DNA of 64,000 bases. Origin: Rhodanobacter sp. ANJX3 (GTDB lineage: Bacteria > Pseudomonadota > Gammaproteobacteria > Xanthomonadales > Rhodanobacteraceae). Shown in pieces: positions 50,401 through 62,142 of this stretch. The notes beneath the pieces are model-generated. The model saw only the letters and a program-made list of their open reading frames with translations, had not been told where the DNA came from and made no database searches. The position numbers and the translations under genes are program-made. Every line of letters starts with the position of its first letter. The first letter of the stretch is position 1. The stretch lies in the NCBI RefSeq assembly GCF_014200755.1, contig NZ_JACHCM010000002.1, positions 1-64,000 on the forward strand. The letters run 5' to 3'.

Positions 50401-51231
50401 TTACGACAGATCGATCGAGAAGGCATCCGCATCCATCCAAGCCGGAAAGCGTTCGCGATGCGCGAGCAAAGGCGCCGGATCGAGAGTAACGGTGACAACC
50501 TGCTCCTGGGCACCGAGTTCGACCAGCGGCTCGCCGACAGGATCGATCACCGCACTGTCGCCGGCGTAAGGCAGCTCGTTGCCGTCCACACCCACCCGGT
50601 TGAGGCCGATCACGTAGCTCAGATTCTCGATGGCGCGCGCGCGCAGAAGTGTGCGCCACGGCTGACGGCGTGGCGCGGGCCAGTTGGCGACGAAGATCGA
50701 CAAGTCGTAGTCCATGCCGCCGTTCGCCGACGCCAGGCGTCGATTGCGCAGCCATACGGGAAAGCGCAGGTCGTAACAAACTTGCGGCAGAACTCGCCAC
50801 CCTTTCAACTCGACGATAAGACGCTGATTGCCGCCGCCATAGCGCGTGTGTTCGCCGGCCATGCGAAACAGATGACGTTTATCGTATTGAACGAAGGCGC
50901 CGTCGGGCGTCACCCACAAGAGGCGGTTATAGACCGTCTCGTTTTCCCGAATCGCCAGGCTGCCGCAGATCACGGCACCGACCTCGATCGCCAACGCGCG
51001 CAGCCAAACCACGCTTTCGCCGTCCATGGTTTCGGCGCTCGCACGCGTGTCGTTGCTGAAGCCCGATAGAAAGGTCTCCGGCAGAACGATCACATCGCTG
51101 CCCGCGGCCTGCCGCACCAGAGCGCCGTAGTAGTCGCGATTGGCGGGGGCGTCGTGCCAGCGCGTGGCGCCCTGCACCAGCGACACCTTCAGGCTTTGCA
51201 TCCCGGGTATGGGCGAACTCACAGCTGACAT
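50401..51231 (-). CDS. yafV: omega-amidase (YafV-type nitrilase family)
   Basis: A 276-aa carbon-nitrogen hydrolase. The Glu-Lys-Cys triad is E52 (LPETF), K118 (YDKRHLF) and C152 (QVCYDLRFP). The SGFSND and KRHLFRM surroundings are those of omega-amidases, which hydrolyse 2-oxoglutaramate and 2-oxosuccinamate. The gene overlaps the upstream transaminase by 13 nt, and GGAG lies 5 nt before ATG 51231. The transaminase produces the oxoamide that this enzyme removes, which supports the assignment. Confidence 0.9.
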   Translation of the reverse strand: MSAVSSPIPGMQSLKVSLVQGATRWHDAPANRDYYGALVRQAAGSDVIVLPETFLSGFSNDTRASAETMDGESVVWLRALAIEVGAVICGSLAIRENETVYNRLLWVTPDGAFVQYDKRHLFRMAGEHTRYGGGNQRLIVELKGWRVLPQVCYDLRFPVWLRNRRLASANGGMDYDLSIFVANWPAPRRQPWRTLLRARAIENLSYVIGLNRVGVDGNELPYAGDSAVIDPVGEPLVELGAQEQVVTVTLDPAPLLAHRERFPAWMDADAFSIDLS

Positions 51232-52367
51232 AGGCGCTCCGCAGCGGCATCCATCGTGGCGTCACTTTTGGCGAAACACAGGCGCAGCAAACGTGTGCCC
51301 GGTGCGCTTTCGTAGAACGGCGTCAGCGGAATCGCCGCCACTCCGCCCTCCAGCAGCAACCACTTGCTAAAGGCGAGATCGTCTTCGTCGCGAATCGCGG
51401 AATAGTCCACCAGCTGGAAATATCCTCCCGGCACGTCGAGCAGCTTGAAACGCGACGGCTTGAGCAGAGCACGGAAACGATCGCGCTTGGCCTGATAGAA
51501 CGCCGGCAGCTCCACATAGTGTTCGGGATGGCTTGCCATGAACTCGGCAAACGCCACCTGTGCGGGATGGAAGGTGCAGAACGTGAGGTACTGATGCACC
51601 TTACGAAACTCTGCCGAGAGCGCGGCAGGCGCGATCGCGTAGCCTAGCTTCCAGCCGGTGCAGTGGTAGGTTTTGCCGAAGGAGGAGATCACGAAACTGC
51701 GCTCGGCCAGCTCGGGATGACGCAGCACGCTCTCATGCTGGGCGCCGTCGTAAACGATGTGCTCGTAGACCTCGTCCGATAGCACCACGATGTCGGTGTC
51801 GCGAACAATCGCGGCCAGCTCTTCCAGATCGGCCGACGACAGCACCGCGCCGCTGGGGTTGTGCGGGCTATTGATCAGAATCATGCGTGTTTTTGGCGTC
51901 ATCGCGTCGCGCACGCGCTGCCAGTCGATCTCAAACGTCGGCACGGTCAGCGGAATATGCACGGCGCGCGCGCCCTGCAGTTCGATCGCCGGCTCGTAAC
52001 TGTCGTAGGCGGGATCGAACATGATGACTTCATCGCCGGCCCGTACCACGGCGGCAATTGCCGAGAATAAAGCCTCAGTGGCACCGGACGTCACCGTGAT
52101 GTCGGTATCGACGTTGACCTTACGCCCGTACAGTTGCTCGGTCTTCAAGGCGATCTGCTCGCGCAGTGGAGCGATGCCGTGCATCGGTGCGTACTGGTTG
52201 CGGCCTTCGTTCATGGCCTGGTTCAAACTGTCGCGCAGCGGCTGCGGCGGTTCGAAGTCGGGAAAACCCTGGCCGAGATTGACCGCCTTGTGTTGCACCG
52301 CCAGCTGGCTCATGACCGTAAAAATGGTGGTGCCAACCTTGGGGAGCTTGGTTTCGATAATCATCAT
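51219..52367 (-). CDS. ybdL: methionine/glutamine-type aminotransferase (YbdL-like)
   Basis: A 382-aa class I aminotransferase. It opens TIFTVMSQLA and has NLGQGFPDFEPP, the cofactor NSPHNPSGAV and the PLP lysine in SFGKTYHCTGWKLGY, the pattern of KAT/YbdL enzymes that transaminate methionine, glutamine or aromatic 2-oxoacids. With the omega-amidase it forms the glutamine transaminase-omega-amidase route, used to close methionine salvage by converting the 2-oxo analogue back to methionine. Start ATG 52367. Confidence 0.9.
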   Translation of the reverse strand: MMIIETKLPKVGTTIFTVMSQLAVQHKAVNLGQGFPDFEPPQPLRDSLNQAMNEGRNQYAPMHGIAPLREQIALKTEQLYGRKVNVDTDITVTSGATEALFSAIAAVVRAGDEVIMFDPAYDSYEPAIELQGARAVHIPLTVPTFEIDWQRVRDAMTPKTRMILINSPHNPSGAVLSSADLEELAAIVRDTDIVVLSDEVYEHIVYDGAQHESVLRHPELAERSFVISSFGKTYHCTGWKLGYAIAPAALSAEFRKVHQYLTFCTFHPAQVAFAEFMASHPEHYVELPAFYQAKRDRFRALLKPSRFKLLDVPGGYFQLVDYSAIRDEDDLAFSKWLLLEGGVAAIPLTPFYESAPGTRLLRLCFAKSDATMDAAAERLCQL

Positions 52368-52434
52368 TCAGCCGTCTGGATGTCTATAGCGGGAGTAAGT
52401 GGTTGAGCCTAACGCATGGATCGCCATGTGCAAG

Positions 52435-53424
52435 TCAGGGAGCGGGTGCTGATGTCGCAGCAAGATCCTCCAGCGGACGCTCCTTACATTGCTGATGTTT
52501 GAGCAAGGTGGTCTCCGGAAGCCGCTCGGCCAGAAAATCCACCAGCGCCCGCACGCCGGGCAGCATGCCGCGGCGGCTCGGGTAGACAAAGTGCATGATG
52601 CCCTGCGGCACGCTCCATTCGGGCAGCACGACCTCCAGTTCACCGCGAGTGATCGCCGGAGCGCAGACGAATTCCGGCAGCAGCGCGATACCCATGCCTC
52701 GTCTTGCGGCCTCCAGCAGCAGCGCGAAATCGCCGGTGATCAGTCGCCCCTGCATTTCCACGCTGACCTGCTTTCCGTCGGCGCCGATCAGCTCCCACAC
52801 CTGGGCACCCTCGTGCTCACGCATGGACAGCGCCGGCAGTTGCGCCAGCTCCGAGGGCTGAGTCGGGCGACCCGCACGATCAAGAAGCAATGGACTGGCG
52901 ACCAACAGGGTGCGGCCCTGGCCAAAGCTTCGAACCACCAGGTTGGCGTCGGTATCGAGCTTCGTACGAACTCGGATGGCCAGATCGAAGCCTTCGCCGA
53001 TCACATCCACGCGGCGATCGCTCGAGGTCACCCGAACCTGCATTTTTGGATACAGCGCCAGAAAGTCGGGTAGCAAGTGCGCCAGCACCGTCTGCACCAG
53101 CGACACGGGGCAACTCAATCGCACCACGCCGCGCGGCTCGGCGCGCAGCTCGTCGACGGCATCCTGCGCGGCCTGGGCTTCTTCCAACACGGCACGGCAG
53201 TGACCGTAAAAGCGCTCGCCCACTTCCGTCACGACGAAACGGCGTGTGGTTCGCTGCAACAGCCGCACACCCAAGCGTTCTTCCAGCTGGGCCACACGTT
53301 TGCTCAATCGCGACTTGGGCACGCCAAGTGCCCTGCCCGCGGCCGAAAAACCGCCGTGATCAACGACCGCCGCGAAAAAGTACAGGTCATTGAGATCCTG
53401 CAGGGCGCCCGCCAATACTGTCAT
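52435..53424 (-). CDS. LysR family transcriptional regulator
   Basis: A 329-aa regulator: winged HTH with GGFSAAGRALGVPKSRLSKR at about 25-45, then a substrate-binding domain of the CrgA/YhjC class (CPVSLVQTVL, FDLAIRV). AAGGAAA lies before ATG 53424. It is divergent from azoR, 111 bp away, and likely controls it, as LysR/azoreductase pairs commonly do in response to quinones or thiol stress. The inducer is not known. Confidence 0.92.
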   Translation of the reverse strand: MTVLAGALQDLNDLYFFAAVVDHGGFSAAGRALGVPKSRLSKRVAQLEERLGVRLLQRTTRRFVVTEVGERFYGHCRAVLEEAQAAQDAVDELRAEPRGVVRLSCPVSLVQTVLAHLLPDFLALYPKMQVRVTSSDRRVDVIGEGFDLAIRVRTKLDTDANLVVRSFGQGRTLLVASPLLLDRAGRPTQPSELAQLPALSMREHEGAQVWELIGADGKQVSVEMQGRLITGDFALLLEAARRGMGIALLPEFVCAPAITRGELEVVLPEWSVPQGIMHFVYPSRRGMLPGVRALVDFLAERLPETTLLKHQQCKERPLEDLAATSAPAP

Positions 53425-53440
53425 GATCGTTTCCTTGAAA

Positions 53441-53484
53441 GGACGAGTTGTCCGATTATTGCCATCTTATCGCCAGATTGTCCG
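53441..53484. promoter_or_regulatory. possible LysR operator between lysR and azoR
   Basis: GGAC-N5-GTCC at 53441-53453 and the heptamer TTGTCCG repeated at 53448-53454 and 53478-53484, 30 bp apart. The position between divergent genes fits a LysR site; no further support. Confidence 0.35.
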
Positions 53485-53535
53485 CAACGTATGGTGATTG
53501 CATTGCCGGAGTACCGGCGCACAGAGGCAAACCTG

Positions 53536-54129
53536 ATGAAACTCCTACATATCGATTCCAGCGCTCTGGGTGACTATTCAGTTTCGCGCCAGCTCAGCGC
53601 CGACATCGTCGCCGAGCTGAAGCAACAGGCTTCGGACATACAGATCAGCTATCGCGACCTTGCCGCGCAGCCGCTGCCACACTGGACGCCCGCTGTTGCC
53701 GATGCCGGCACCGCCGAAGGTCGGGAAGGCAACACGTTGGTCGAGGAGTTTCTGGCCTCGGATGTGGTCGTGATCGGTGCACCGATGTACAACTTCGGTA
53801 TTTCCAGCCAGCTGAAGTCCTGGATAGACCGGATCGCGGTGGCCGGCAAGACGTTTCGCTACACCGAGCAAGGCGTCGAAGGCCTGGCCAAGGGCAAGCA
53901 GGTCATCATCGCTTCGAGCCGCGGCGGCATGTACGTCGACGGCCCATTCGCAGCGTTTGACCACCAGGAGACCTACTTGACTGCCCTATTGGGTTTCCTC
54001 GGCGTCACCGATCTGACCTTCGTACGCGCTGAAGGCGTCTCGATCAGCCCCGAGAACAAGGAACAGTCGGTCAAATCCGCGCAAAACGCGATTCCTTCGC
54101 TAGTGGCAAAGCTCGCCAAAGCCGCCTGA
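53536..54129 (+). CDS. azoR: FMN-dependent NADH-azoreductase
   Basis: A 197-aa flavodoxin-like quinone/azo reductase. It begins KLLHIDSSALGDYSVSRQL, has the FMN loop GAPMYNFGISSQLKSW and SSRGGMYV. It reduces quinones by two electrons and splits azo bonds. I use ATG 53536 (MKLLHID); the frame continues far upstream, but antisense to the LysR gene. A terminator follows. Confidence 0.95.
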   Translation: MKLLHIDSSALGDYSVSRQLSADIVAELKQQASDIQISYRDLAAQPLPHWTPAVADAGTAEGREGNTLVEEFLASDVVVIGAPMYNFGISSQLKSWIDRIAVAGKTFRYTEQGVEGLAKGKQVIIASSRGGMYVDGPFAAFDHQETYLTALLGFLGVTDLTFVRAEGVSISPENKEQSVKSAQNAIPSLVAKLAKAA

Positions 54130-54154
54130 GTCGGCAGAATCACCCGTAAAACCA

Positions 54155-54172
54155 ACGGCCCTGCGGGGCCGT
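54155..54172 (+). terminator. azoR terminator
   Basis: ACGGCCC / GGGCCGT with a 4-nt loop, then TTTT. Confidence 0.85.
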
Positions 54173-54259
54173 TTTTCGTTTCAATCTGAAAATATTCAAA
54201 CAAAACAATGAGATGATCATATAGGCCATCAGTCATGTTGCAAAGTCGCGCTTGAACTC

Positions 54260-54300
54260 TTGACGGCTATTGTTTTGGTGTTATAGTTAACTACAACACC
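54260..54300 (+). promoter_or_regulatory. promoter overlapped by a 24-bp palindromic GntR/YtrA operator
   Basis: TTGACG (54260-54265), 16 bp, TATAGT (54282-54287). The -10 lies inside a palindrome at 54277-54300 with arms GGTGTTATAGTT and AACTACAACACC, with one mismatched pair out of twelve. YtrA-type GntR repressors bind such sites and repress their own ABC-transporter operons. The repressor gene is second in the operon, so autoregulation is very likely. Confidence 0.8.
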
Positions 54301-54329
54301 GGTCAACAAGCTCACTAAGGAGCCTCGTC

Positions 54330-54695
54330 ATGAAAACACTGAATCAGAAACTGATCGCCGCTGCCGCCGCCGTAATGATGACTTCCGCCAGCCTGGCGAC
54401 GACGGCTCTCCTGAGCATGGCGCCGCAGGCTGCCAGCGCCGAGCAAACCAACGCCACCGAAATCGACGGCATCAAGATCACCAACCTGGCGCCGGTCAGC
54501 GTCCGCCCCAGCGCCAAGGAGCTGCGTTCGGCCAGCCTTCTTACCGATATGGGCACTGCCGCCCTGGTGACGCTGCCGGCACTCGGGCGGCTGGGCCCGG
54601 GCAACGAAACCGCACAGCTCGCCCTGCTCGGGTCGCAGCTGGCCATGCCCTACTATTCGTTTGGCAACAAGTTCGGCCGTATCAGCAAGGAATAA
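54330..54695 (+). CDS. small secreted protein, unknown function, first gene of the YtrA-type operon
   Basis: A 121-aa exported protein. The signal peptide spans about 1-37 (Ala-rich core, cleavage after QAASA). The mature part of about 84 residues has no cysteine and no recognised domain, with a central GTAALVTLPALGRLG stretch that might form one amphipathic helix. AAGGAG lies 7 nt before ATG 54330. It is 4 nt ahead of the GntR gene, so it shares its operator. A substrate or sensor for the transporter is possible, but this is inference. Confidence 0.8.
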   Translation: MKTLNQKLIAAAAAVMMTSASLATTALLSMAPQAASAEQTNATEIDGIKITNLAPVSVRPSAKELRSASLLTDMGTAALVTLPALGRLGPGNETAQLALLGSQLAMPYYSFGNKFGRISKE

Positions 54696-54699
54696 GTGA

Positions 54700-55092
54700 A
54701 TGACCATTACCTGGAACGACAGCGTCCCGATCTACCGCCAACTGCACCAACGTGTCGTGGCGATGATCCTGGACGGCGCCTTGAACGAAGGTGACCCGCT
54801 GCCGTCGGTACGCCAGGTGGCCGCGGATTATCAAATCAATCCGTTGACCGTTTCGAAGGCGTACCAGGAGCTGGTCGACGAACAACTGGTGGAAAAACGG
54901 AGGGGCTTGGGCATGTTCGTTATAGAAGGCGCACGCGACGCGCTGCTGAAATCGGAACGCGAGCGCTTTTTGCGCGAGGAATGGCCGATGCTGTTTGCAC
55001 GTCTGCAGCGGCTTGGCCTGGATCTGAAGACCCTGCTGCGCGAAGCCGATACCCATGGCGACGCCCCAGCCAACGATAAGGAAACATCATGA
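54700..55092 (+). CDS. GntR family regulator, YtrA subfamily
   Basis: A 130-aa short GntR protein: winged HTH at about 8-78 (PIYRQLHQRVV, LPSVRQVAADYQINPLTVSKAYQEL) and a small alpha-helical dimerisation tail instead of a large effector domain, the YtrA hallmark. It is followed by an ABC transporter, the standard YtrA arrangement. It overlaps the ATPase gene by 4 nt. It probably binds the palindrome at 54277-54300. Such systems often answer cell-wall antibiotics. Confidence 0.93.
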   Translation: MTITWNDSVPIYRQLHQRVVAMILDGALNEGDPLPSVRQVAADYQINPLTVSKAYQELVDEQLVEKRRGLGMFVIEGARDALLKSERERFLREEWPMLFARLQRLGLDLKTLLREADTHGDAPANDKETS

Positions 55093-55946
55093 GCGCGGTC
55101 ATTACGGCTACCGGCCTGAGCAAGCACTACAAAAACTCGCTGGCGTTGGACAACGTGAGTTTCCGGATTCCTGCCGGGCGCATCGTCGGCCTCATCGGCC
55201 CCAACGGTGCCGGCAAAACGACCGCACTGAAAGCCATTCTCGGCCTGACCGACTTCTCCGGACAGCTGAACGTGCTCGGCCTGGATCCGCGCAAGCAGCG
55301 CGACAAACTGATGGAACAGGTCTGCTTTATCGCCGACGTCGCCGTACTGCCGCGCTGGCTAAGGGTCAGCGAAGCGGTCGACTTTGTCGGCAACGTGCAT
55401 CCGCGATTCGATCGTGCCAAATGCGAGGCCTTTCTCGCCCGCACCAAGCTCACCCCAGGCATGCGCGTGAGGCAGATGTCGAAGGGCATGATCGTGCAGC
55501 TCCATCTGGCCCTGGTGATGGCCATCGACGCGCGCCTGCTGATTCTCGACGAACCCACGCTGGGCCTGGACATTCTGTATCGCAAGCAGTTCTACCAGAA
55601 TCTGCTGGAAGACTACTTCGACGAGAACAAGACCATCATCGTCACCACCCACCAGGTGGAAGAAGTCGAGCACATCCTCACCGACCTGATGTTCATCCGC
55701 GACGGCAAGATCGTGCTGGATGCGGACATGGACGCGATCGGCGAGCGCTTTATCGAAGTGATGGTCAACGGCGATCGCGCCGAAGCAGCCCGCGCCATGA
55801 AACCGCTCGACGAGCGGCAGGTGTTCGGCAAAAGCATTTTTCTGTTCGACGGCGTCGAACGGTCCACCCTGGAGGCGATGGGCGAAGTCCGTCGTCCCTC
55901 GGTCAGTGACCTGTTCGTTGCCACCATGAAGGGAACCTACGCATGA
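55089..55946 (+). CDS. ABC transporter ATP-binding protein (YtrB-like)
   Basis: A 285-aa ATPase: Walker A GPNGAGKTT (37-45), a diverged signature RQMSKGM in place of LSGGQ (130-134), Walker B LLILDEPTLGLD (150-161) and switch His188. The short signature is typical of YtrB-class exporters with ABC-2 permeases. ATGA overlaps both the regulator upstream and the permease downstream, so one transcript makes all three. Substrate unknown; an antimicrobial or lipid-like compound is the usual case. Confidence 0.94.
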   Translation: MSAVITATGLSKHYKNSLALDNVSFRIPAGRIVGLIGPNGAGKTTALKAILGLTDFSGQLNVLGLDPRKQRDKLMEQVCFIADVAVLPRWLRVSEAVDFVGNVHPRFDRAKCEAFLARTKLTPGMRVRQMSKGMIVQLHLALVMAIDARLLILDEPTLGLDILYRKQFYQNLLEDYFDENKTIIVTTHQVEEVEHILTDLMFIRDGKIVLDADMDAIGERFIEVMVNGDRAEAARAMKPLDERQVFGKSIFLFDGVERSTLEAMGEVRRPSVSDLFVATMKGTYA

Positions 55947-56902
55947 AAACCTTCTACTGGCTTGTGAAACGCGAATTCTGGGAACATCGCGGCGGCTTTT
56001 TCTGGGCGCCGTTGATCAGCGGCAGCGTGTTCCTGGTGCTGAACATCATGGCGCTGATTACCGGTGAGGTACTCGGCAACCGCAGCAACACGCACTTCAA
56101 TATTGCCGGAGGACTCAACCTCAGCGGCCATATGGATGCCGACATGCTCGGCAAGATCGGCACCGGGCTGGATATCGCCATGTACGTGGTCGCCGGCATC
56201 GTGCTGATGATCATGGCGATCATCGTGTTCTTCTACTGTCTCGGCTCGCTATACGACGACCGCCGCGACCGCAGCATTCTTTTCTGGAAGTCGTTGCCTA
56301 TTTCGAACCGCGACACCGTGCTGTCGAAAGTCGTCAGCGCATCAATCGTTGCGCCAGTGATTGCCTGCGTGTTCGGTACGGCCGCTGGCTTGCTTCTGCT
56401 CCTGATCGCCGCGTTCACGGCGTCGCTGCACGGACTGAACATGTGGGCGCTGTTGATGAATTCGCACCCGCTACTGGTGGCCATCAACATGATCTCGCTG
56501 ATTCCGCTGTATGCGATCTGGGCGCTGCCTACCATCGGTTGGCTGATGTTCTGCTCGGCATGGGCACGCAGCAAACCGTTCCTGTGGGCCTTGCTGGCAC
56601 CGCTGGCCGCGGGTGTGATCGTAAGCTGGTTCGGCTTGATGGGCCTGTTCAACCTCGGCTCGGGCTGGTTCTGGAAAAACATCGTCAGCCGCATGCTGTT
56701 GAGCCTGGTTCCCGGCGGCTGGCTGCGCGACGCGGCCCAGATCGACAACGAGCCCACCGATCCGTCCGTCATCCTCGATCACATCGGCCTGGCCCACAAC
56801 TACGCCACCCTCGCCTCACCCGACCTGTGGATAGGTGCGATTGCCGGCAGCGTGTTGATCAGCGCCGCGATCTGGCTCCGCCGCTGGCGCGACGATAGCT
56901 GA
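55943..56902 (+). CDS. ABC-2 family permease
   Basis: A 319-aa membrane protein with about six helices (around 22-42, 80-103, 132-160, 176-200, 213-238 and 292-312). It carries the cytoplasmic loop LYDDRRDRSILFWKSLPISN typical of ABC-2 subunits paired with YtrB-like ATPases. It forms a homodimeric exporter with the upstream ATPase. Confidence 0.93.
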   Translation: MKTFYWLVKREFWEHRGGFFWAPLISGSVFLVLNIMALITGEVLGNRSNTHFNIAGGLNLSGHMDADMLGKIGTGLDIAMYVVAGIVLMIMAIIVFFYCLGSLYDDRRDRSILFWKSLPISNRDTVLSKVVSASIVAPVIACVFGTAAGLLLLLIAAFTASLHGLNMWALLMNSHPLLVAINMISLIPLYAIWALPTIGWLMFCSAWARSKPFLWALLAPLAAGVIVSWFGLMGLFNLGSGWFWKNIVSRMLLSLVPGGWLRDAAQIDNEPTDPSVILDHIGLAHNYATLASPDLWIGAIAGSVLISAAIWLRRWRDDS

Positions 56903-56950
56903 CCTCTGCCGACTTTCGATCGCATTCGAGACTATTCAAGGAGAACACTT

Positions 56951-57643
56951 GTGGAACCGGTCAATTTCAGCTCGCTGGCCCTTGTTCTGCTGCTGCCACT
57001 GGCCGCCTGCGGCCAAGCAGACTCGCCGTCGGGCAATACCGACCACACGGCATCCGCAACAAGCGATGCCGGCGAGCCCACCTCGTCGTTCATCGGTGCG
57101 GAGGTAAAGAAAGGCATGCAGGAAGCCAAGCAGGAGCTGGCCACCAAGAACATCGACATCAATAGCGTACACGTCAATGGAGAACGACGCGGCAACGACG
57201 ATACGCGTCCCAAAGCCGAGATCACCCCGCAGGGCGACCTGCTGATCGCCGGCAACAAGGTGGCTGCCACACCGGCGCAGCACACCTTGCTGCTGGAGTA
57301 TCGCCAGCAGATCGTCGGCATCGCCGAAACCGGCATGGACATCGGCACGCAGGGCGCCGATCTGGGTATCAACGCGGCCAAGCAAGCCATGTGGGGCGCG
57401 CTATCCGGTAAAAGCGACAAGGACATCGAAGCATCGATCAAGCCGCAAACCGACAAGATCGAAGCCTCTGCCGCCAAGCTCTGCCTGCGCATGCCCGACC
57501 TTTTGTCCACGCAGCAGAAACTGGCCGCCGCAATGCCCGAGTTCCGCCCCTACGCGACCATGCAGCAGAAGGACGTCGACGACTGCGGTAAGGATAAAAA
57601 GGACAAGGACGGCAAGAAAGGTTTCGCGGTTCTTTCCGATTGA
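56951..57643 (+). CDS. lipoprotein resembling DUF2884/YggN
   Basis: A 230-aa protein starting at GTG 56951; AAGGAG 7 nt upstream decides this. The N-terminus is uncharged but has a hydrophobic run and lipobox L17-A-A-C20, then a polar linker. The core (ITPQGDLLIAGNKVAATPAQ followed by EYRQQIVGI) resembles the DUF2884/YggN pattern of a conserved turn and a helical body. The C-terminus is Lys/Asp-rich (GKDKKDKDGKK). It lies 48 bp after the permease gene and may belong to the same operon. Function unknown. Confidence 0.75.
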   Translation: MEPVNFSSLALVLLLPLAACGQADSPSGNTDHTASATSDAGEPTSSFIGAEVKKGMQEAKQELATKNIDINSVHVNGERRGNDDTRPKAEITPQGDLLIAGNKVAATPAQHTLLLEYRQQIVGIAETGMDIGTQGADLGINAAKQAMWGALSGKSDKDIEASIKPQTDKIEASAAKLCLRMPDLLSTQQKLAAAMPEFRPYATMQQKDVDDCGKDKKDKDGKKGFAVLSD

Positions 57644-57834
57644 TCGGGCGACCGTCAGCTGCACCGATAACGAGGCTGATACGCATGCCAACGGCAGACG
57701 CCCACTGCGGAATAATTGCCTTTCTCCTGAAGGGAAGAAACCTCAACCAGCTTCGTCTGCCGACAATCAAAGCAACTTGCCGTTACGAACAATCACGTCG
57801 GATGCGTAAAAAACTTTTCACGAGGAGAAACCTG
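57644..57834. other. intergenic, lipoprotein / PDZ gene
   Basis: About 190 bp with no clear terminator or promoter. The upstream frame is open into the PDZ gene but lacks a coding signature. Confidence 0.3.
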
Positions 57835-58227
57835 ATGCGACGTTTGAACCTTATCTTGTGCGGTACCCTTTTAGCAGCCGCCTTCACCGCAATGCCGGTT
57901 TACGCCGGCTGGTACACCAGCTTTCACAACACTCACGATAGCCTTGTCTGGCACAACTCCGATGGCCGTACCCTTGAGTTACATTCTGATAACGGCGCAG
58001 GCGTTGAAGTCACTAAAGTGAGTCCCGCCAATCTGTGGGGATTACAAAAAGGCGACGTTCTCCTATCGGTTGATGATCATGCTGTCAAGCACGTGGATGA
58101 GTTGTTCAAGCAACTACAAGCGAGCAAACCCGCCGACGTGAAAATCCAACTGCGCCGCAGCGGTTCCAAGCAGATGGTGACGATACCCGACAGCGACTAC
58201 ACCAACATCACCAACCCGCACCCATAA
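57835..58227 (+). CDS. small periplasmic PDZ-domain protein
   Basis: A 130-aa exported protein: signal peptide 1-24 (cleavage near VYA-GWY), then a single PDZ domain (VEVTKVSPANLWGLQKGDVL, VDDHAVKHVDEL). GAGGAG lies upstream of ATG 57835. It has no protease domain, so it would act as an adaptor or a substrate-binding partner, perhaps for the lipoprotein or a protease elsewhere. Confidence 0.8.
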   Translation: MRRLNLILCGTLLAAAFTAMPVYAGWYTSFHNTHDSLVWHNSDGRTLELHSDNGAGVEVTKVSPANLWGLQKGDVLLSVDDHAVKHVDELFKQLQASKPADVKIQLRRSGSKQMVTIPDSDYTNITNPHP

Positions 58228-58251
58228 ACCTGCGGACCAGCTGCGCTGGCA

Positions 58252-59637
<1,386 letters not shown>

Positions 59638-59688
59638 GCTTGCCGTCCTGTATCTCGAAAGGGGAGCCGCCTTTCACGATAGGCCTGA

Positions 59689-61152
<1,464 letters not shown>

Positions 61153-61158
61153 GGTCGT

Positions 61159-61190
61159 CCAGGCGGCTCGTCGATCGGCCTGCCGCCTGG
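61159..61190. other. hairpin between converging purB and cysK
   Basis: Perfect 9-bp arms CCAGGCGGC / GCCGCCTGG with a 14-nt loop. There is no T-run, so it is not a classic intrinsic terminator, but it could block read-through. Confidence 0.5.
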
Positions 61191-61200
61191 ATAAGCGACC

Positions 61201-62142
61201 TCATTCGACGTCGTCGGAACCTTCGTTGACGCCCTCGAACAGGAAAGTCGACAAATAGCGTTCGCCGGTATCCGGCAGCATCGCCAGCAGCACCGAACCC
61301 TCCGGCGCCTTGGCGGCCACCTTCAAGGCGGCCGCCACCGTCGCACCGCAGGACAGGCCGACGAACAGCCCCTCGTGTTGGGCCAGTGCGCGTGAGGTGT
61401 CGCGGGCCAGCACGTCGTCAACCAGCACGATCTCGTCGGCAATCTCGCGGTTGAGCACGCTGGGTAAAAAGTCCGGCGTCCAGCCCTGAATCTTGTGCGG
61501 CTGCCACTCGCCACCGGAGAGCAGCGCCGCACCGGCGGGCTCGGTGGCGATGATCTTTACCTCGGGCCGCGCCACTTTGAGCACTTCGCCCACGCCGGTG
61601 AGTGTGCCGCCGGTGCCCCAGCCGCTGACGAAGTAGTCCAGCCGACGGCCGGCGAAATCGCGCAGGATTTCCGGTCCGGTAGTCTGCCGGTGGTAGGCCG
61701 GATTGGCCGGGTTTTCGAACTGACTGGCGAGGAACCAACCGTGCTTGTGCGCCAACTCGTTGGCCTTTTGCACCATGCCGCTGCCGCGCGCAGCGGCCGG
61801 CGTCAGCAAGACCTTGCCGCCATAGGCGCGAATCAGCTTGCGCCGCTCGACCGAGAACGTCTCGCTCATCACGGCGACAAACGGATAGCCGCGCGCCGCG
61901 CAGACCATCGCCAGTGCCACGCCGGTATTGCCGGAGGTCGCCTCGATCACGGTCTGCCCCGGCTTGAGCGCGCCGCGCTGCTCGGCGTCGAGGATGATCG
62001 CCAGGGCCAGGCGATCCTTCACCGAGCCGCCGGGATTGAACGCCTCCACCTTGACGTACATCTCCACGTGCTTGGGCGCGAGGCGGTGCAATTTGACGAT
62101 AGGCGTACGGCCGATAGTGTCCAGAATGCTGTCGTAAATCAC
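61201..62142 (-). CDS. cysK: cysteine synthase A
   Basis: A 313-aa PLP enzyme making cysteine from O-acetylserine and sulfide. The PLP lysine is Lys42 in NPGGSVKDR, the substrate loop is TSGNTG (69-74), and the phosphate-binding GWGTGGTLTG is present. The start is GTG 62142; GGAG lies 8 nt upstream. The longer frame reaching 62796 is antisense to roxA and not coding. Confidence 0.95.
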   Translation of the reverse strand: MIYDSILDTIGRTPIVKLHRLAPKHVEMYVKVEAFNPGGSVKDRLALAIILDAEQRGALKPGQTVIEATSGNTGVALAMVCAARGYPFVAVMSETFSVERRKLIRAYGGKVLLTPAAARGSGMVQKANELAHKHGWFLASQFENPANPAYHRQTTGPEILRDFAGRRLDYFVSGWGTGGTLTGVGEVLKVARPEVKIIATEPAGAALLSGGEWQPHKIQGWTPDFLPSVLNREIADEIVLVDDVLARDTSRALAQHEGLFVGLSCGATVAAALKVAAKAPEGSVLLAMLPDTGERYLSTFLFEGVNEGSDDVE

